From NCBI RefSeq assembly GCF_000705555.1, contig NZ_JMQN01000047.1:203582-267581 (forward strand): a stretch of DNA of 64,000 nucleotides. The letters run 5' to 3'. A program made the position numbers and the translations under genes. This stretch comes from Marinobacterium lacunae. Its GTDB lineage: Bacteria; Pseudomonadota; Gammaproteobacteria; Pseudomonadales; Balneatricaceae. Positions 18,218 to 26,595 of this stretch are shown here, piece after piece. The first letter of the stretch is position 1. The number at the start of each line of letters is the position of its first letter. The notes under the pieces were generated by a model. It worked only from the letters and a program-made list of their open reading frames with translations, ran no database searches and was not told where the DNA came from.

Positions 18218-19576
18218 GTGACTGATTTTGATTACGATCTGTTTGTAGTAGGGGCCGGATCCGGTGGTGTGCGGGCCGGGCGAATGGCTGCTGCTAAAGG
18301 GGTAAAAGTTGCCATCGCAGAGGATCTTTACCTGGGCGGTACCTGTGTGAATGTCGGGTGTGTACCAAAAAAGCTGTATGTCTATGCATCGCATTATGCT
18401 GAGTCGATACATGAGGCAAAAGGGTTCGGGCTTGAAACCAGCGAGCCGGTGTTCAACTGGGCGACTTTGCGCGATAACAAAAAGGCCGAGATCGGACGGT
18501 TAAATGGCATATACGGTAATCTGCTGCGTAATTCCGGCTGCGACATCATCGATGGTAAAGCCACAGTTGTCGATTCAAATCGGGTTGAGGTAGCAGGAAA
18601 GGTTTACAGCGCGAGGCGAATCCTGATCGCGACCGGTGGCTGGCCGTTCGTCCCCGAGTTTCCCGGCAGCGAACATGTTATTACCTCAAATGAGGTTTTT
18701 GATCTTGAACAGTTCCCCCAGCGGGTCATCGTCGTGGGCGGTGGCTACATCGCCGTCGAGTTTGCCGGAATCTTCGCCGGGTTGGGTGCCAAGACCCATC
18801 TTATTTATCGCGGTGACATGATTTTGCGTGGCTTTGATAATGAGGTGCGTGAGTTCGTCGCTCAGGAGATATCCAAGAAAGGTGTCGACCTCTGCCTGCA
18901 TACAAATATCGAAAGTGTATCGAAACAGGCGGATGGCTCACTGGTTGCGACGCTGACTGACGGTTCGACCCTGGAGGCCGATCAGATTCTTTATGCCACC
19001 GGTCGCAAGCCCAAGACTCAGGGGTTGGGCCTAGAAGAGGCCGGCGTCGAGCTTGCGGATTCCGGGGCGATCATGGTGAATGATCAGTTCCAGAGCAGTG
19101 TACCGTCGATCTACGCCATTGGTGATGTAATTGATCGGGTTCAGCTGACTCCTGTCGCGTTGGCCGAAGCGATGGCGCTTGTGCGTAATCTGTATGATGA
19201 AGGAAGCGCCGATGTGGATTATGAGCTGATTCCGACGGCGGTCTTCTGCCAGCCCAATATCGGTACAGTAGGCTTGAGCGAAGAGCAGGCGAGGGAGCGT
19301 TACACTGACATTGCAGTGTACCGATCCGAGTTTCGTGCGCTCAAGCATACGATCAGCGGGAGCGATGAGCGCACCCTGATGAAGATGATCGTCGATACTG
19401 CGACCGATCGGGTTGTCGGTGTCCATATGGTGGGTGCCGAGGCGGGCGAAATCATTCAGGGAATTGCGGTGGCGCTGAAAGCCGGTGCGACCAAGGTGGT
19501 CTTTGATAGCACCATCGGTATACATCCGACGGCAGCAGAAGAGTTTGTCACAATGCGAGAGCCGACGCGTCGGTAA
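18218..19576 (+). CDS. gor: Glutathione-disulfide reductase
   Basis: NADPH-dependent flavoenzyme that regenerates reduced glutathione. The 452-residue protein shows the FAD motif [15 protein letters not shown], the redox-active disulfide [13 protein letters not shown], the NADPH-binding motif [15 protein letters not shown], a second FAD motif ending in YAIGDVIDR, and the C-terminal catalytic [11 protein letters not shown]. All are intact. The ATG lies 7-11 nt after AGGAG. It is divergent from xthA, fitting an oxidative-stress context, but I see no OxyR-type site I would defend. Confidence 0.95.
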   Translation: MTDFDYDLFVVGAGSGGVRAGRMAAAKGVKVAIAEDLYLGGTCVNVGCVPKKLYVYASHYAESIHEAKGFGLETSEPVFNWATLRDNKKAEIGRLNGIYGNLLRNSGCDIIDGKATVVDSNRVEVAGKVYSARRILIATGGWPFVPEFPGSEHVITSNEVFDLEQFPQRVIVVGGGYIAVEFAGIFAGLGAKTHLIYRGDMILRGFDNEVREFVAQEISKKGVDLCLHTNIESVSKQADGSLVATLTDGSTLEADQILYATGRKPKTQGLGLEEAGVELADSGAIMVNDQFQSSVPSIYAIGDVIDRVQLTPVALAEAMALVRNLYDEGSADVDYELIPTAVFCQPNIGTVGLSEEQARERYTDIAVYRSEFRALKHTISGSDERTLMKMIVDTATDRVVGVHMVGAEAGEIIQGIAVALKAGATKVVFDSTIGIHPTAAEEFVTMREPTRR

Positions 19577-19610
19577 TTAACACCTGCGTGAACAATGTCG
19601 TCGTATGAGC

Positions 19611-19649
19611 GCGTAAGCTCCGGATTCCCTCAGGATCCTGAGCTTACGC
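19611..19649. terminator. Inverted repeat between gor and GGDEF gene
   Basis: Perfect 10-bp arms GCGTAAGCTC (19611-19620) and GAGCTTACGC (19640-19649) around a 19-nt loop that itself contains the palindrome AGGATCCT. It overlaps the 3' end of the GGDEF gene. It may be a terminator for these convergent genes, though no T tract follows. Confidence 0.4.
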
Positions 19650-20658
19650 GGTTACGCCCATCTTGCTTGGCTTGATAAAGCGCCTTGTCAGCGCGTTCGA
19701 TCAGGCTCGCACTGCTGTCACCGGCAGTGAAGCTTGCGGTTCCAAAAGAGGCTGTAATCGAGCTTATGACGGACCCCGAGCTTTTCTGTCTGATCCTGAT
19801 CGCTTCAACCCGTTTGCGGAGTCGTTCAGCAACGTCAACCGCCTGCTCGATGCTGAAACCGGGGCCGAGAATGGCAAATTCTTCGCCACCAAAACGCACC
19901 GGAATCAAAGGCTCAGTACACTCTTCCTTGAGAAGTCGACCGACATACTGCAGCACCTTGTCGCCCATCAGGTGACCATAGGTGTCGTTAAAACGTTTGA
20001 AATGGTCCACATCAAGCATGATCAAACAGAGGTTCTGCTGATCGCCGAGTTGAACCAGTTGCTCAAGCTCCGTATCGAATACCCGGCGGTTGAACAGGCC
20101 AGTCAGTACATCGAGACTCGCATCCTGACGAGTTTGCTGCAGCTCCTGCCTTAACGCTGCAATCTCGGACTGAGCAGAGTCGATCTGTTGTTGAAACAGC
20201 CGAGTCGCATCATTGATGGCTTCTGTTTTGAGCGAGAGTGTTCTAATGATCGACTCCAGTGGCAAAGGGTCGGCTTCGGTCTCATTTAACTCGGACAGTG
20301 CCTCAAGGCTCTCTCTCAGTGCTGCGGAATAACTATCAGTTTGCTCGCACGCAGCCGAGGTCTGTTCGTGCAAGGTGTTGACCAGATTCACCAGCCCGTT
20401 ATGTATCTCTTGTGAGTCTTTCGACTCATCATCAACCAGATGCTGGCGAAACAGCTGCTCGCTTAAGAGATTGGGGCAGGTACCATAGGTTTTCAGGGTT
20501 GAGTCGAGAGCGGTATTCAGCTCCGGTACCTTGTTGGAAACATAGGCGTACCAAAGCGCGTAGTTCAAAGGGTTTGGAGGAATCCGGTTGCGTACCATAA
20601 GCGGTACGGCCTGGCGAAGAAAGTCGGCGGCTTGGTTGGGCGTCTCGTTATACTTCAT
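19630..20658 (-). CDS. Soluble GGDEF diguanylate cyclase with helical N-terminal region
   Basis: A 342-residue cytoplasmic protein. The first 170 residues are helical, with a coiled-coil stretch near 135-175; the GGDEF domain (about 180-340) has DVDHFKRFNDTYGH and the active-site signature RFGGEEF, so it should be an active c-di-GMP synthase. The RxxD inhibitory site is missing. There is no membrane segment. ATG 20658 is preceded by GGAAG; a GTG six codons upstream is possible but less likely. It is a single gene. Confidence 0.9.
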   Translation of the reverse strand: MKYNETPNQAADFLRQAVPLMVRNRIPPNPLNYALWYAYVSNKVPELNTALDSTLKTYGTCPNLLSEQLFRQHLVDDESKDSQEIHNGLVNLVNTLHEQTSAACEQTDSYSAALRESLEALSELNETEADPLPLESIIRTLSLKTEAINDATRLFQQQIDSAQSEIAALRQELQQTRQDASLDVLTGLFNRRVFDTELEQLVQLGDQQNLCLIMLDVDHFKRFNDTYGHLMGDKVLQYVGRLLKEECTEPLIPVRFGGEEFAILGPGFSIEQAVDVAERLRKRVEAIRIRQKSSGSVISSITASFGTASFTAGDSSASLIERADKALYQAKQDGRNRVSSGS

Positions 20659-20711
20659 CGGAGAACTTCCTGTCACATACTAACAACACGGATGCAATGG
20701 GCGCGCGTGGG

Positions 20712-21878
20712 CTAACCGGTGGGTAACCAGATCTTGAGTCGACGGAACCAATCCTGGCCGGTGAGTTGATCGGTCATGCGGCCTTCGAATTCGGACGCCG
20801 CCATGCCGCGTTGCCGCAGGATTTGCTGAAGCTCGTCTGAAGCCTTGATCTCAATGTCTGTATATTCCGGATGGTAGTACAGCGTCAACTCGTATTCAGG
20901 ACATTCGCCCAGCTCACGACTAATGACGGCGTCCACATGGCGGGTAATCTCCGCGCGAGATGGCATGGCAGGAAGGCTTTCATCCGGATAGACCTGATCA
21001 TCATAGGTATCCACATGAAAAATCACATGTCCTATGTCATCGAACCGTTCTTTAAGCCTGAAAACAGCCGCATCACCGATGTAGTGTCCTTCAGCGGCGC
21101 TAAGGTGTGGATCTACCTGGAGGTGCATCTCTAGCATGCTTTGGTTGCCCATCGCACGACTTTTAAAACTATGTACGCTTTGGATGCCCTCAACTGCAAG
21201 CACTGTCTTGCGGAGCTCCTTGACCCTTTCTTCCGGAAGCGCGGTATCTACAAGTTCGGTTATGCTGCGGGCGACCAGGTCCCATCCGATTTTACCGACC
21301 AGTAGTGCCACAATGACCGCGGCGAGAGCGTCGAGCCACCAAACACCCATCATTGCACCGGCAACCGCGATGAGTACCACTACAGAGGACAATGCATCGG
21401 AGCGGCTATGCCATGCATTCGCAATGATCAGGTCTGATTTCAGTTTCTTACCTACACGCAAGGTGTATTGGAATATCCACTCTTTCCCAAGTATGGAGGC
21501 GGCTGCTGCGACTAGAGCAGGCCAGGTAGGAAGTGGGGGGCGAGTGTCTGCAAATAGGCGTAAAATGCTTTCATAGGCCATGAGCCCACCTACTGCAATA
21601 AGAATCACGCCCAATGCGACCGTGCCGACAGTCTCAAAACGTCCATGCCCCCAGGGATGGTTTTTATCCGGGGCCTGGTGGGAGAGCCGCAGTACGACAA
21701 TCACCATGAAGTCGGTCAGAAGATCTGAAAAGGAATGAAGGCCGTCAGCAACCAGTGCCGCAGAGTTTGCGAATATCCCGATGACGATCTTGAGGGTGCC
21801 CAAAACCGTGTCGACGACTGATCCGATCAAAGTCACTCGCTCGGCCGCCTTTCGGCGCTGATCTAACTGTTCCTGCAT
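20712..21878 (-). CDS. Cation diffusion facilitator metal exporter (FieF-like)
   Basis: A 388-residue inner-membrane CDF transporter that exports divalent metals (Zn, Fe, Mn or Cd; the specificity cannot be read here). About six helices span residues 10-215; metal-binding residues are conserved in TM2 (ADGLHSFSD) and TM5 (ANAWHSRSD). A long cytoplasmic C-terminal region of about 170 residues contains the CDF dimer domain with HVIFHVDTYDD plus an extra tail. The frame is open 190 codons upstream, but the similarity begins at MQEQLDQRRK, so ATG 21878 is the probable start. Confidence 0.9.
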   Translation of the reverse strand: MQEQLDQRRKAAERVTLIGSVVDTVLGTLKIVIGIFANSAALVADGLHSFSDLLTDFMVIVVLRLSHQAPDKNHPWGHGRFETVGTVALGVILIAVGGLMAYESILRLFADTRPPLPTWPALVAAAASILGKEWIFQYTLRVGKKLKSDLIIANAWHSRSDALSSVVVLIAVAGAMMGVWWLDALAAVIVALLVGKIGWDLVARSITELVDTALPEERVKELRKTVLAVEGIQSVHSFKSRAMGNQSMLEMHLQVDPHLSAAEGHYIGDAAVFRLKERFDDIGHVIFHVDTYDDQVYPDESLPAMPSRAEITRHVDAVISRELGECPEYELTLYYHPEYTDIEIKASDELQQILRQRGMAASEFEGRMTDQLTGQDWFRRLKIWLPTG

Positions 21879-22432
21879 CAATAGTGTCCATTCAAACTGC
21901 TTGGCCTGGACGAAGTTTACAGTGCAAGGCTTGGGGTGGCCAGAACGCGTGAAGCGGGTTGGTTTGTTACAAAAATGAAACATTTGGATATTGACAACCC
22001 TTGATTTGTGTTTGCGCGTTTGGATGTCGGAAAGGTGACAAAACAATGTCATTCCTAAATGGCTCTGAAATCTACTTTTGAGGCCGTAAAAAACCACTTG
22101 ACGATACCTAACCAATTGAAAATAAAGGCGTAAAAACAACTGGTTAAAAAATAGCCAATTCGTCTTAGGTGTCGGCATCGCGGGACATTCGGGGGTGTTT
22201 TGTGGCAGTTTGCACAGTTTTATCCACAAGAGATGTGGGTAGTGGCTGCAATCCCCCGTGGTTACTGAAGTGTATCTTTTGTGAACAAACTTTTGCGCTA
22301 AGCGAACCTCGAAAAGGCGGGCATTCCATACGCCTTTCTGCCCATTTTTTTTCGGGTTGCCGGATTCCGGGTAGAAGCTTTGGGATTCTGGATGTATTCT
22401 CGTTCGGATAACTAGAATGGACACGCTGACGA
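21879..22432. promoter_or_regulatory. Long AT-rich divergent intergenic region (CDF exporter / BASS transporter)
   Basis: 554 bp without a supportable gene. On the plus strand a possible promoter, TTGACG (22098-22103) - 17 bp - AATAAA (22121-22126), precedes a segment with nested complementary stems (22190-22258) and an intrinsic terminator (22319-22351). Together they look like a structured leader of the downstream BASS gene or a free small RNA. The minus-strand promoter for the CDF gene must also be here, but I cannot place it. Confidence 0.5.
22190..22351 (+). ncRNA. Candidate structured leader RNA with terminator before the BASS gene
   Basis: Nested pairs: CGGGGG (22190-22195) with CCCCCG (22253-22258), GCAG (22205-22208) with CTGC (22246-22249), and CCACA (22224-22228) with TGTGG (22234-22238). 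Downstream, AAAGGCG (22313-22319) can pair with CGCCTTT (22331-22337), and GGGCA (22319-22323) with TGCCC (22339-22343); these two hairpins are mutually exclusive, and the second is followed by A and eight T residues, an intrinsic terminator. No plus-strand gene lies upstream for over 2 kb, so the terminator must belong to a leader or small RNA. I recognise no known riboswitch class. The stems are short, so this is tentative. Confidence 0.4.
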
Positions 22433-23314
22433 ATGGAAGCTTCCTCACTGAGTCAGGTCATTTTGCCGGCCGCTCTTTTTCTCATGATGCTGGGCATCGG
22501 CATCACATTGCGCGTTGATGATTTCAGGCGAGTGTTTAGCGCACCGCGCGGACTGCTGCTGGGTGTAGCAGGTCAACTGCTTCTCCTGCCGTTTCTTGGA
22601 AGTCTGGTCTGCACGCTTTTTTCACTTCCTCCGCTGGTTGCAGCAGGTCTCATGATCGTGACCTTTGCACCGGGTGGCGTCACCTCCAACATGATCACAC
22701 TGGTCGCCAAAGGTGATACAGCGCTGTCGGTCAGCCTGACAGCCCTAACGAGCCTCGTGACGCCCTTTACTCTGCCTGTTCTGACAACCTGGGCGCTGGT
22801 TTGGTTTGGCTTGTCTGAGCAGCTAAATGAGTTCCCCTTGCTGCCGTCGATTATCAAGCTTGCAACCGTTACGGTAATACCGGTGTTGTTTGGGTTGGCG
22901 CTGCGTGAGCGTTTTCCGCAAGGCTGTCAGCGTTTTCAGCCTTTGGTTAAGGCCTGTGCGGTGCTGGGGTTTGTGCTGATTGTTGCGGGTATTGTTCGGG
23001 CCAACTGGGATCGGTTGCCCACTTTGCTGTCGCTGTATGCGCCGGCTGTGCTGACGCTGGTCATTATAGCGATGGTCGCCGGCATCCTGCTGGGCCGTTG
23101 GGGAGGGCTCTCTATTGGCGGGCAAAAAACGCTGGCTATTGAGGTGGGTATCCAAAACGCGGGTACGGCGCTGATGATCAGCAGCGGGCTGCTGGGCAGT
23201 GTCGAAATGTCTGCGATTGTGCTGATCTACGGCGTACTGATGCAGATACCAGCCGCCTTGATCATGATTGGCGCGAACCTGTCATACCGAACCCGCTCTT
23301 GTCAGACGGGCTAG
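22433..23314 (+). CDS. Bile acid:sodium symporter (BASS/SBF) family transporter
   Basis: A 293-residue polytopic inner-membrane protein with about nine hydrophobic helices. Family signatures include FAPGGVTSNMITLVAKGDTALS (the Na+-site loop, shown in part) and VGIQNAGTALMIS near residue 245. BASS members carry organic anions such as 2-oxoacids, pantoate or sterols with sodium; the substrate is not predictable. Its last 4 bases overlap the 3' end of the convergent queE gene. The leader region upstream has terminator-like structure, so expression may be attenuated. Confidence 0.9.
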   Translation: MEASSLSQVILPAALFLMMLGIGITLRVDDFRRVFSAPRGLLLGVAGQLLLLPFLGSLVCTLFSLPPLVAAGLMIVTFAPGGVTSNMITLVAKGDTALSVSLTALTSLVTPFTLPVLTTWALVWFGLSEQLNEFPLLPSIIKLATVTVIPVLFGLALRERFPQGCQRFQPLVKACAVLGFVLIVAGIVRANWDRLPTLLSLYAPAVLTLVIIAMVAGILLGRWGGLSIGGQKTLAIEVGIQNAGTALMISSGLLGSVEMSAIVLIYGVLMQIPAALIMIGANLSYRTRSCQTG

Positions 23315-23943
23315 TCGATACCGATTATTTTGTGCGTTTGTAGGCTAAGTCTCCACTGAGGGTGAGCCATGCAGTATTCGATACAGCGGGCGGTATAGCT
23401 GCCTTGCATGGGGCCGTCCATCGGCTGCAGGAAAAAGTGATCGAAGGGCAGGGTGTTGAATCGTTCTGGTGGTGCCAACGGCTGGGGATATACCAGTTTC
23501 AGTTCATTACCCTGAGTGACAACGAGTTCTGTTCCAGCTTTTGGGCTGACACAAATCCAGTCGATTCCTTCAGGTAGCGGTTTGGTTCCATTCGTCTCGA
23601 TGGCGATTTCGAATCCGTGTGCGTGGAGGGCGTCGACAAGCGGTGCGTCCAGTTGTAGCGCGGGTTCTCCACCGGTACATACGACGTAAGGCCGCCCACT
23701 TGCTCCGGCTGGCCAAAGTGAGGCGATGACTGCTGCGAGGCTATTAGCATCCTTGAATTTGCCGCCACGCTGCCCGTCGGTGCCGACGAACTGCGTGTCA
23801 CAGAAGTCGCAGATCGCACCGCTACGGTCTTGTTCTCGACCCGACCAGAGGTTACAGCCGCTAAAGCGGCAGAAGACGGCGGCGCGCCCGGTTTGGGCGC
23901 CCTCGCCCTGGAGGGTGTAGAACATCTCGTAAACGGTGTACAT
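23311..23943 (-). CDS. queE: 7-carboxy-7-deazaguanine synthase
   Basis: Radical SAM enzyme that makes the 7-deazaguanine core of queuosine from CPH4. The 210-residue protein has the family start YEMFYTLQGEG, the SAM-binding TGGEPALQLD and IETNGT motifs. The iron-sulfur cysteines are arranged Cys-x14-Cys-x2-Cys (CNL...AICDFC), the expanded form I know from the Burkholderia-type QueE rather than the classical Cys-x3-Cys-x2-Cys. The next gene upstream on the same strand is rdgC, only 5 bp away, so they are probably cotranscribed. Confidence 0.94.
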   Translation of the reverse strand: MYTVYEMFYTLQGEGAQTGRAAVFCRFSGCNLWSGREQDRSGAICDFCDTQFVGTDGQRGGKFKDANSLAAVIASLWPAGASGRPYVVCTGGEPALQLDAPLVDALHAHGFEIAIETNGTKPLPEGIDWICVSPKAGTELVVTQGNELKLVYPQPLAPPERFNTLPFDHFFLQPMDGPMQGSYTARCIEYCMAHPQWRLSLQTHKIIGID

Positions 23944-23948
23944 GCCCT

Positions 23949-24866
23949 TTAACGCTCCTGTTCGCCATCGAAGGCGGCAAGTACCTGCGGGATTAAACGC
24001 GTGAACTCCAGCCCGAGTTGGGTGACATCCGCATCAAGGGCCGCTAGCTCCTCTTCCGGAGCTTGCTCTTCCAGCTGGTCGCGGTATTCATCGGTCAGTT
24101 TTATGCGATGCAGCGTCAGATCGTCATGCAGCACCAGGCGAATCTGTTGCTCCCAGCACAGCGCCAGTCGGCTGACTCTCATGCCGCTCTCGATATGGGC
24201 ACGAATCTCGTCGCTGGTCAGGATCTGGCCTTTCACCCGGATGACGCCGCTTTCGTCAGCAAGCGTGTCCTTAAGTTCGCACTCTTGCTCCAGCTCGAAG
24301 CCTGCGGGCAACTCTGGATCGCCCATAACCCATCCAGACATTCTGTCGCTGGGTGCATGATTGACCTCGGGCAGGCGGACCTTCAGCGAGCCCAAAGCCT
24401 CGCGGAGTTCTGACAGCAGCTGTTCGGCACGGTTCAGAGAGGAGGCGTCCACCAGAATCCAACCCTGCTCCGGCGATATGAGTGCATGTGTAGGGCGTCG
24501 GCGTGTGAACGCGCGGGGCAGTAATTCGAAGGTGACTTCATCCTTTAGCTGTGCGCGTTCGCTGCGATAGACCTTACGGTCCTCTTCCTGCTCAATCTTT
24601 TCGACTTTCTCGTTGAGCGCATCGCGTACAACGCTGCCCGGAAGAATGCGCTCCTCCTGCTGTAGGCAGATCAACATAAAGCCATTGCTGACAAACACCG
24701 GCGAGTCGGTTAGCCCGTAGGTCGGGGTTGTCCAGCCAGAGCGTTTTTGCTCGTGTCTGTTGCAGGGAGTGAAAGGTTTGCTCTCAAGGGCCTGTTCAAG
24801 CCGCTGTGCATCGAAATCTGTATCCGGTGTGAATCGGTACCAGACAGCGTTTTTAAACCAGAGCAT
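23949..24866 (-). CDS. rdgC: Recombination-associated protein RdgC
   Basis: A 305-residue DNA-binding protein that forms a ring around duplex DNA and modulates RecA. It shows the typical N-terminus MLWFKNAVWYRF and the full usual length (about 303), with the acidic C-terminal helix ending in DGEQER. There are no membrane or signal sequences. It lies 5 bp upstream of queE on the same strand and about 105 bp downstream of apt. Confidence 0.95.
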   Translation of the reverse strand: MLWFKNAVWYRFTPDTDFDAQRLEQALESKPFTPCNRHEQKRSGWTTPTYGLTDSPVFVSNGFMLICLQQEERILPGSVVRDALNEKVEKIEQEEDRKVYRSERAQLKDEVTFELLPRAFTRRRPTHALISPEQGWILVDASSLNRAEQLLSELREALGSLKVRLPEVNHAPSDRMSGWVMGDPELPAGFELEQECELKDTLADESGVIRVKGQILTSDEIRAHIESGMRVSRLALCWEQQIRLVLHDDLTLHRIKLTDEYRDQLEEQAPEEELAALDADVTQLGLEFTRLIPQVLAAFDGEQER

Positions 24867-24930
24867 CGCACCTCCTGTTCGTTGCCCGGCAGGACGGGCA
24901 TGAGTGTAGAGGCGCGCATTATTGTGGGCA

Positions 24931-24960
24931 TGGGGCCGGGATGCAAGCTTTCCGGCCCCA
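24931..24960. terminator. Hairpin downstream of apt
   Basis: Perfect 9-bp stem TGGGGCCGG (24931-24939) and CCGGCCCCA (24952-24960) with a 12-nt loop, located 12 bp after the apt stop on the minus strand. It has no clear T tract, so it may only attenuate transcription into rdgC. Confidence 0.5.
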
Positions 24961-24971
24961 GTCGGCCGGGG

Positions 24972-25514
24972 TTAAACGCCTTCGTATGCGATAAGCGTGT
25001 AAACCGGCACACCGGCTTCCTGAATGCGGGCGGATCCCTGCAGGTCAGGCAGATCGATCAGGGCGGCCGCTTCAATGACTTCGGCGCCAAGCTTTTTGAT
25101 CAGTGTACAGGCGGCGAGGATTGTGCCGCCGGTTGCGATCAGGTCATCGAAAATCAGCACCTTGTCGCCCTGGCCGACCGAGTCTGTCTGCATCTCAACA
25201 GCGGCGCTGCCATATTCCAGTTGATATTCCTGATGAATGGTATCGCCAGGCAGCTTGCCTTTTTTACGCACCAGTACAAGTGGCAGATTGAGCTGATGGG
25301 CCAGTATGGAGCCGAAAAGGAATCCACGTGCATCGATACAGGCGATATGGGAAATCTCGCTATTAATATATCGCTGGATGAACGCGTCAGCCACCATGCG
25401 TGTAGCGCGGGGGTCTTTGAAAATTGGGGTTACATCCCGGAAGATCACGCCGGGCTCCGGCCAATCGGGCAAAGAGCGGATGACTGACTTGACGTAAAAC
25501 TCGTCGTAGGACAT
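24972..25514 (-). CDS. apt: Adenine phosphoribosyltransferase
   Basis: Purine salvage enzyme converting adenine and PRPP to AMP. The 180-residue protein has the PRPP-binding motif VLIFDDLIATGGTILAA and the Apt-type flexible loop around LVRKKGKLPGDT. Length and all motifs are standard. The gene sits upstream of rdgC-queE and next to fnr, the same neighbourhood as apt-anr in Pseudomonas. Confidence 0.96.
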   Translation of the reverse strand: MSYDEFYVKSVIRSLPDWPEPGVIFRDVTPIFKDPRATRMVADAFIQRYINSEISHIACIDARGFLFGSILAHQLNLPLVLVRKKGKLPGDTIHQEYQLEYGSAAVEMQTDSVGQGDKVLIFDDLIATGGTILAACTLIKKLGAEVIEAAALIDLPDLQGSARIQEAGVPVYTLIAYEGV

Positions 25515-25592
25515 CGGGTTGGGCTCCTGGGCTCTGTGAATTCTCGTTTTTGCGGCTTGAGGGCGGTGCCTGATAGCATTGCGCTCATGCTA

Positions 25593-25606
25593 TTGATCTA
25601 ACTCAA
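25593..25606 (+). promoter_or_regulatory. FNR/ANR box facing a gene-free stretch
   Basis: TTGAT-CTAA-CTCAA differs from the FNR consensus TTGAT-N4-ATCAA at one position. A -10 element, TTTAAT (25629-25634), is correctly placed for a class II promoter, which puts the transcription start near 25641, 41.5 bp from the box centre. In the other direction (towards apt) no -10 element stands at the matching distance. Confidence 0.65.
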
Positions 25607-25640
25607 TGTGTCACGCGAGCAGTGGGTGTTTAATAACAAT

Positions 25641-25718
25641 CGTTGGGTTACACATTGAGATGGCTACTTCATTGTGCAACTATTCTGGCGCTTACCCCTC
25701 GGGATAAGCGCCTTTTTT
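25641..25718 (+). ncRNA. Predicted FNR-activated small RNA, about 78 nt
   Basis: The segment has a predicted class II FNR promoter upstream and ends in a strong intrinsic terminator: GGCGCTTA (25687-25694) paired with TAAGCGCC (25705-25712), loop CCCCTCGGGA, then six T residues (25713-25718). There is no gene on the plus strand between the promoter and the terminator, and no open frame with a ribosome site. The 46 nt before the terminator are largely unpaired, as in Hfq-dependent base-pairing RNAs. Functionally it would be an analogue of FnrS or PhrS (FNR/ANR-activated sRNAs), but I see no sequence similarity to FnrS from memory. The gene ends 20 bp from the fnr stop codon. Confidence 0.6.
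25687..25718 (+). terminator. Intrinsic terminator of the predicted small RNA
   Basis: An 8-bp GC-rich stem with a 10-nt loop and a T6 tail on the plus strand only. On the minus strand no T tract follows, so it is not the terminator of fnr. Confidence 0.88.
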
Positions 25719-25738
25719 ATGCTCAAACGTCGGATCTA

Positions 25739-26512
25739 TTAGCCTTGCTGAGAGCTGTTTTCTGCTGTTTCGAATGGATTGCATTCACCTGCGAGGTCAT
25801 AAAGATCCGGCAAACTCAGTAGCTCGATCTCCTTCCCGTCGACGCGAATTAGAGACATCGCCTGAAAACGGGTGAAGATACGGCTGACTGTTTCGACTGC
25901 AAGTCCTAGATAGTTGCCGATTTCGTTACGCGACATCGACAGTCTGAACTGCGAGGCAGAGTAGCCGCGGGCTCGGAAACGGGTCGACAGCTTGATCAGG
26001 AAGGTCGCAACGCGCTGTTCGGCGTTTTTCTTCGACAGCAGCATCATCATCTGCTGGTCGTCACGAAGCTCTTTGCTCATGGTGCGAAGCATCTGACGAC
26101 GCAGTTCCGGCATTTGGCCTGCCAGATCGTCCAGACGTTCAAAGGGTATTTCGCATACGGTCGTCGTTTCCAGGACCTTGGCCGATACCGGATAGGTCAC
26201 CCCATCGACGCCGCTCATGCCAACCAGCTCGCCAGGGAAGTAGAAGCCGGTGATCTGCTCTTCACCTTCATTGGTCAAGGTGTAGCTTTTTATCGTTCCG
26301 GCGCGCACCGCATAAACCGAAGAAAATGCCTCACCCTGATGAAACAGATGTTCACCTTTCTTGAGTGGGCGGCTTTTCTCGATAATGTCATCGAGCCGTT
26401 CCATTTCCGTCATGTTCAGTGAAACCGGCAAGCAGAGCGAGCTGAGGCTGCAGGTGCTGCAATGTACCTGCTGCAGGCTGCGCAGTTTGCCCTCACATTT
26501 ATGGTCACCCAT
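25739..26512 (-). CDS. fnr: FNR/ANR-type oxygen-sensing transcription regulator
   Basis: CRP-family activator and repressor that carries an oxygen-labile [4Fe-4S] cluster. The four cluster ligands are present: Cys18, Cys21 and Cys27 in [11 protein letters not shown], and Cys120 in TTVCEIPF, the E. coli FNR pattern. A cyclic-nucleotide-binding-like fold covers about 35-150, and the helix-turn-helix (about 190-235) contains ETVSR, the Glu, Ser and Arg that read TTGAT half-sites. At 257 residues it is slightly longer than E. coli FNR (250). FNR boxes occur before ccoN, hemN and the predicted small RNA in this window. A poorer match, TTGGG-TTGA-ATCAG at 26533-26546, may allow autoregulation. In Pseudomonas the gene is called anr. 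Confidence 0.95.
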   Translation of the reverse strand: MGDHKCEGKLRSLQQVHCSTCSLSSLCLPVSLNMTEMERLDDIIEKSRPLKKGEHLFHQGEAFSSVYAVRAGTIKSYTLTNEGEEQITGFYFPGELVGMSGVDGVTYPVSAKVLETTTVCEIPFERLDDLAGQMPELRRQMLRTMSKELRDDQQMMMLLSKKNAEQRVATFLIKLSTRFRARGYSASQFRLSMSRNEIGNYLGLAVETVSRIFTRFQAMSLIRVDGKEIELLSLPDLYDLAGECNPFETAENSSQQG

Positions 26513-26595
26513 GGGATTGTCCCTTTATTGCGTTGGGTTGAATCAGGCTACGCCCTGCATTATGTAACATTTAGCAATGGCGTTGAAGTGCACCC

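Noticed and set aside
22169..22411. 80-codon plus-strand frame before the BASS gene
   Set aside because: Composition is not protein-like and it overlaps the hairpins and T8 terminator, which better explain the region.
21879..22448. 190-codon N-terminal extension of the CDF exporter
   Set aside because: CDF similarity begins near 21878; the upstream part is AT-rich intergenic sequence without domains.
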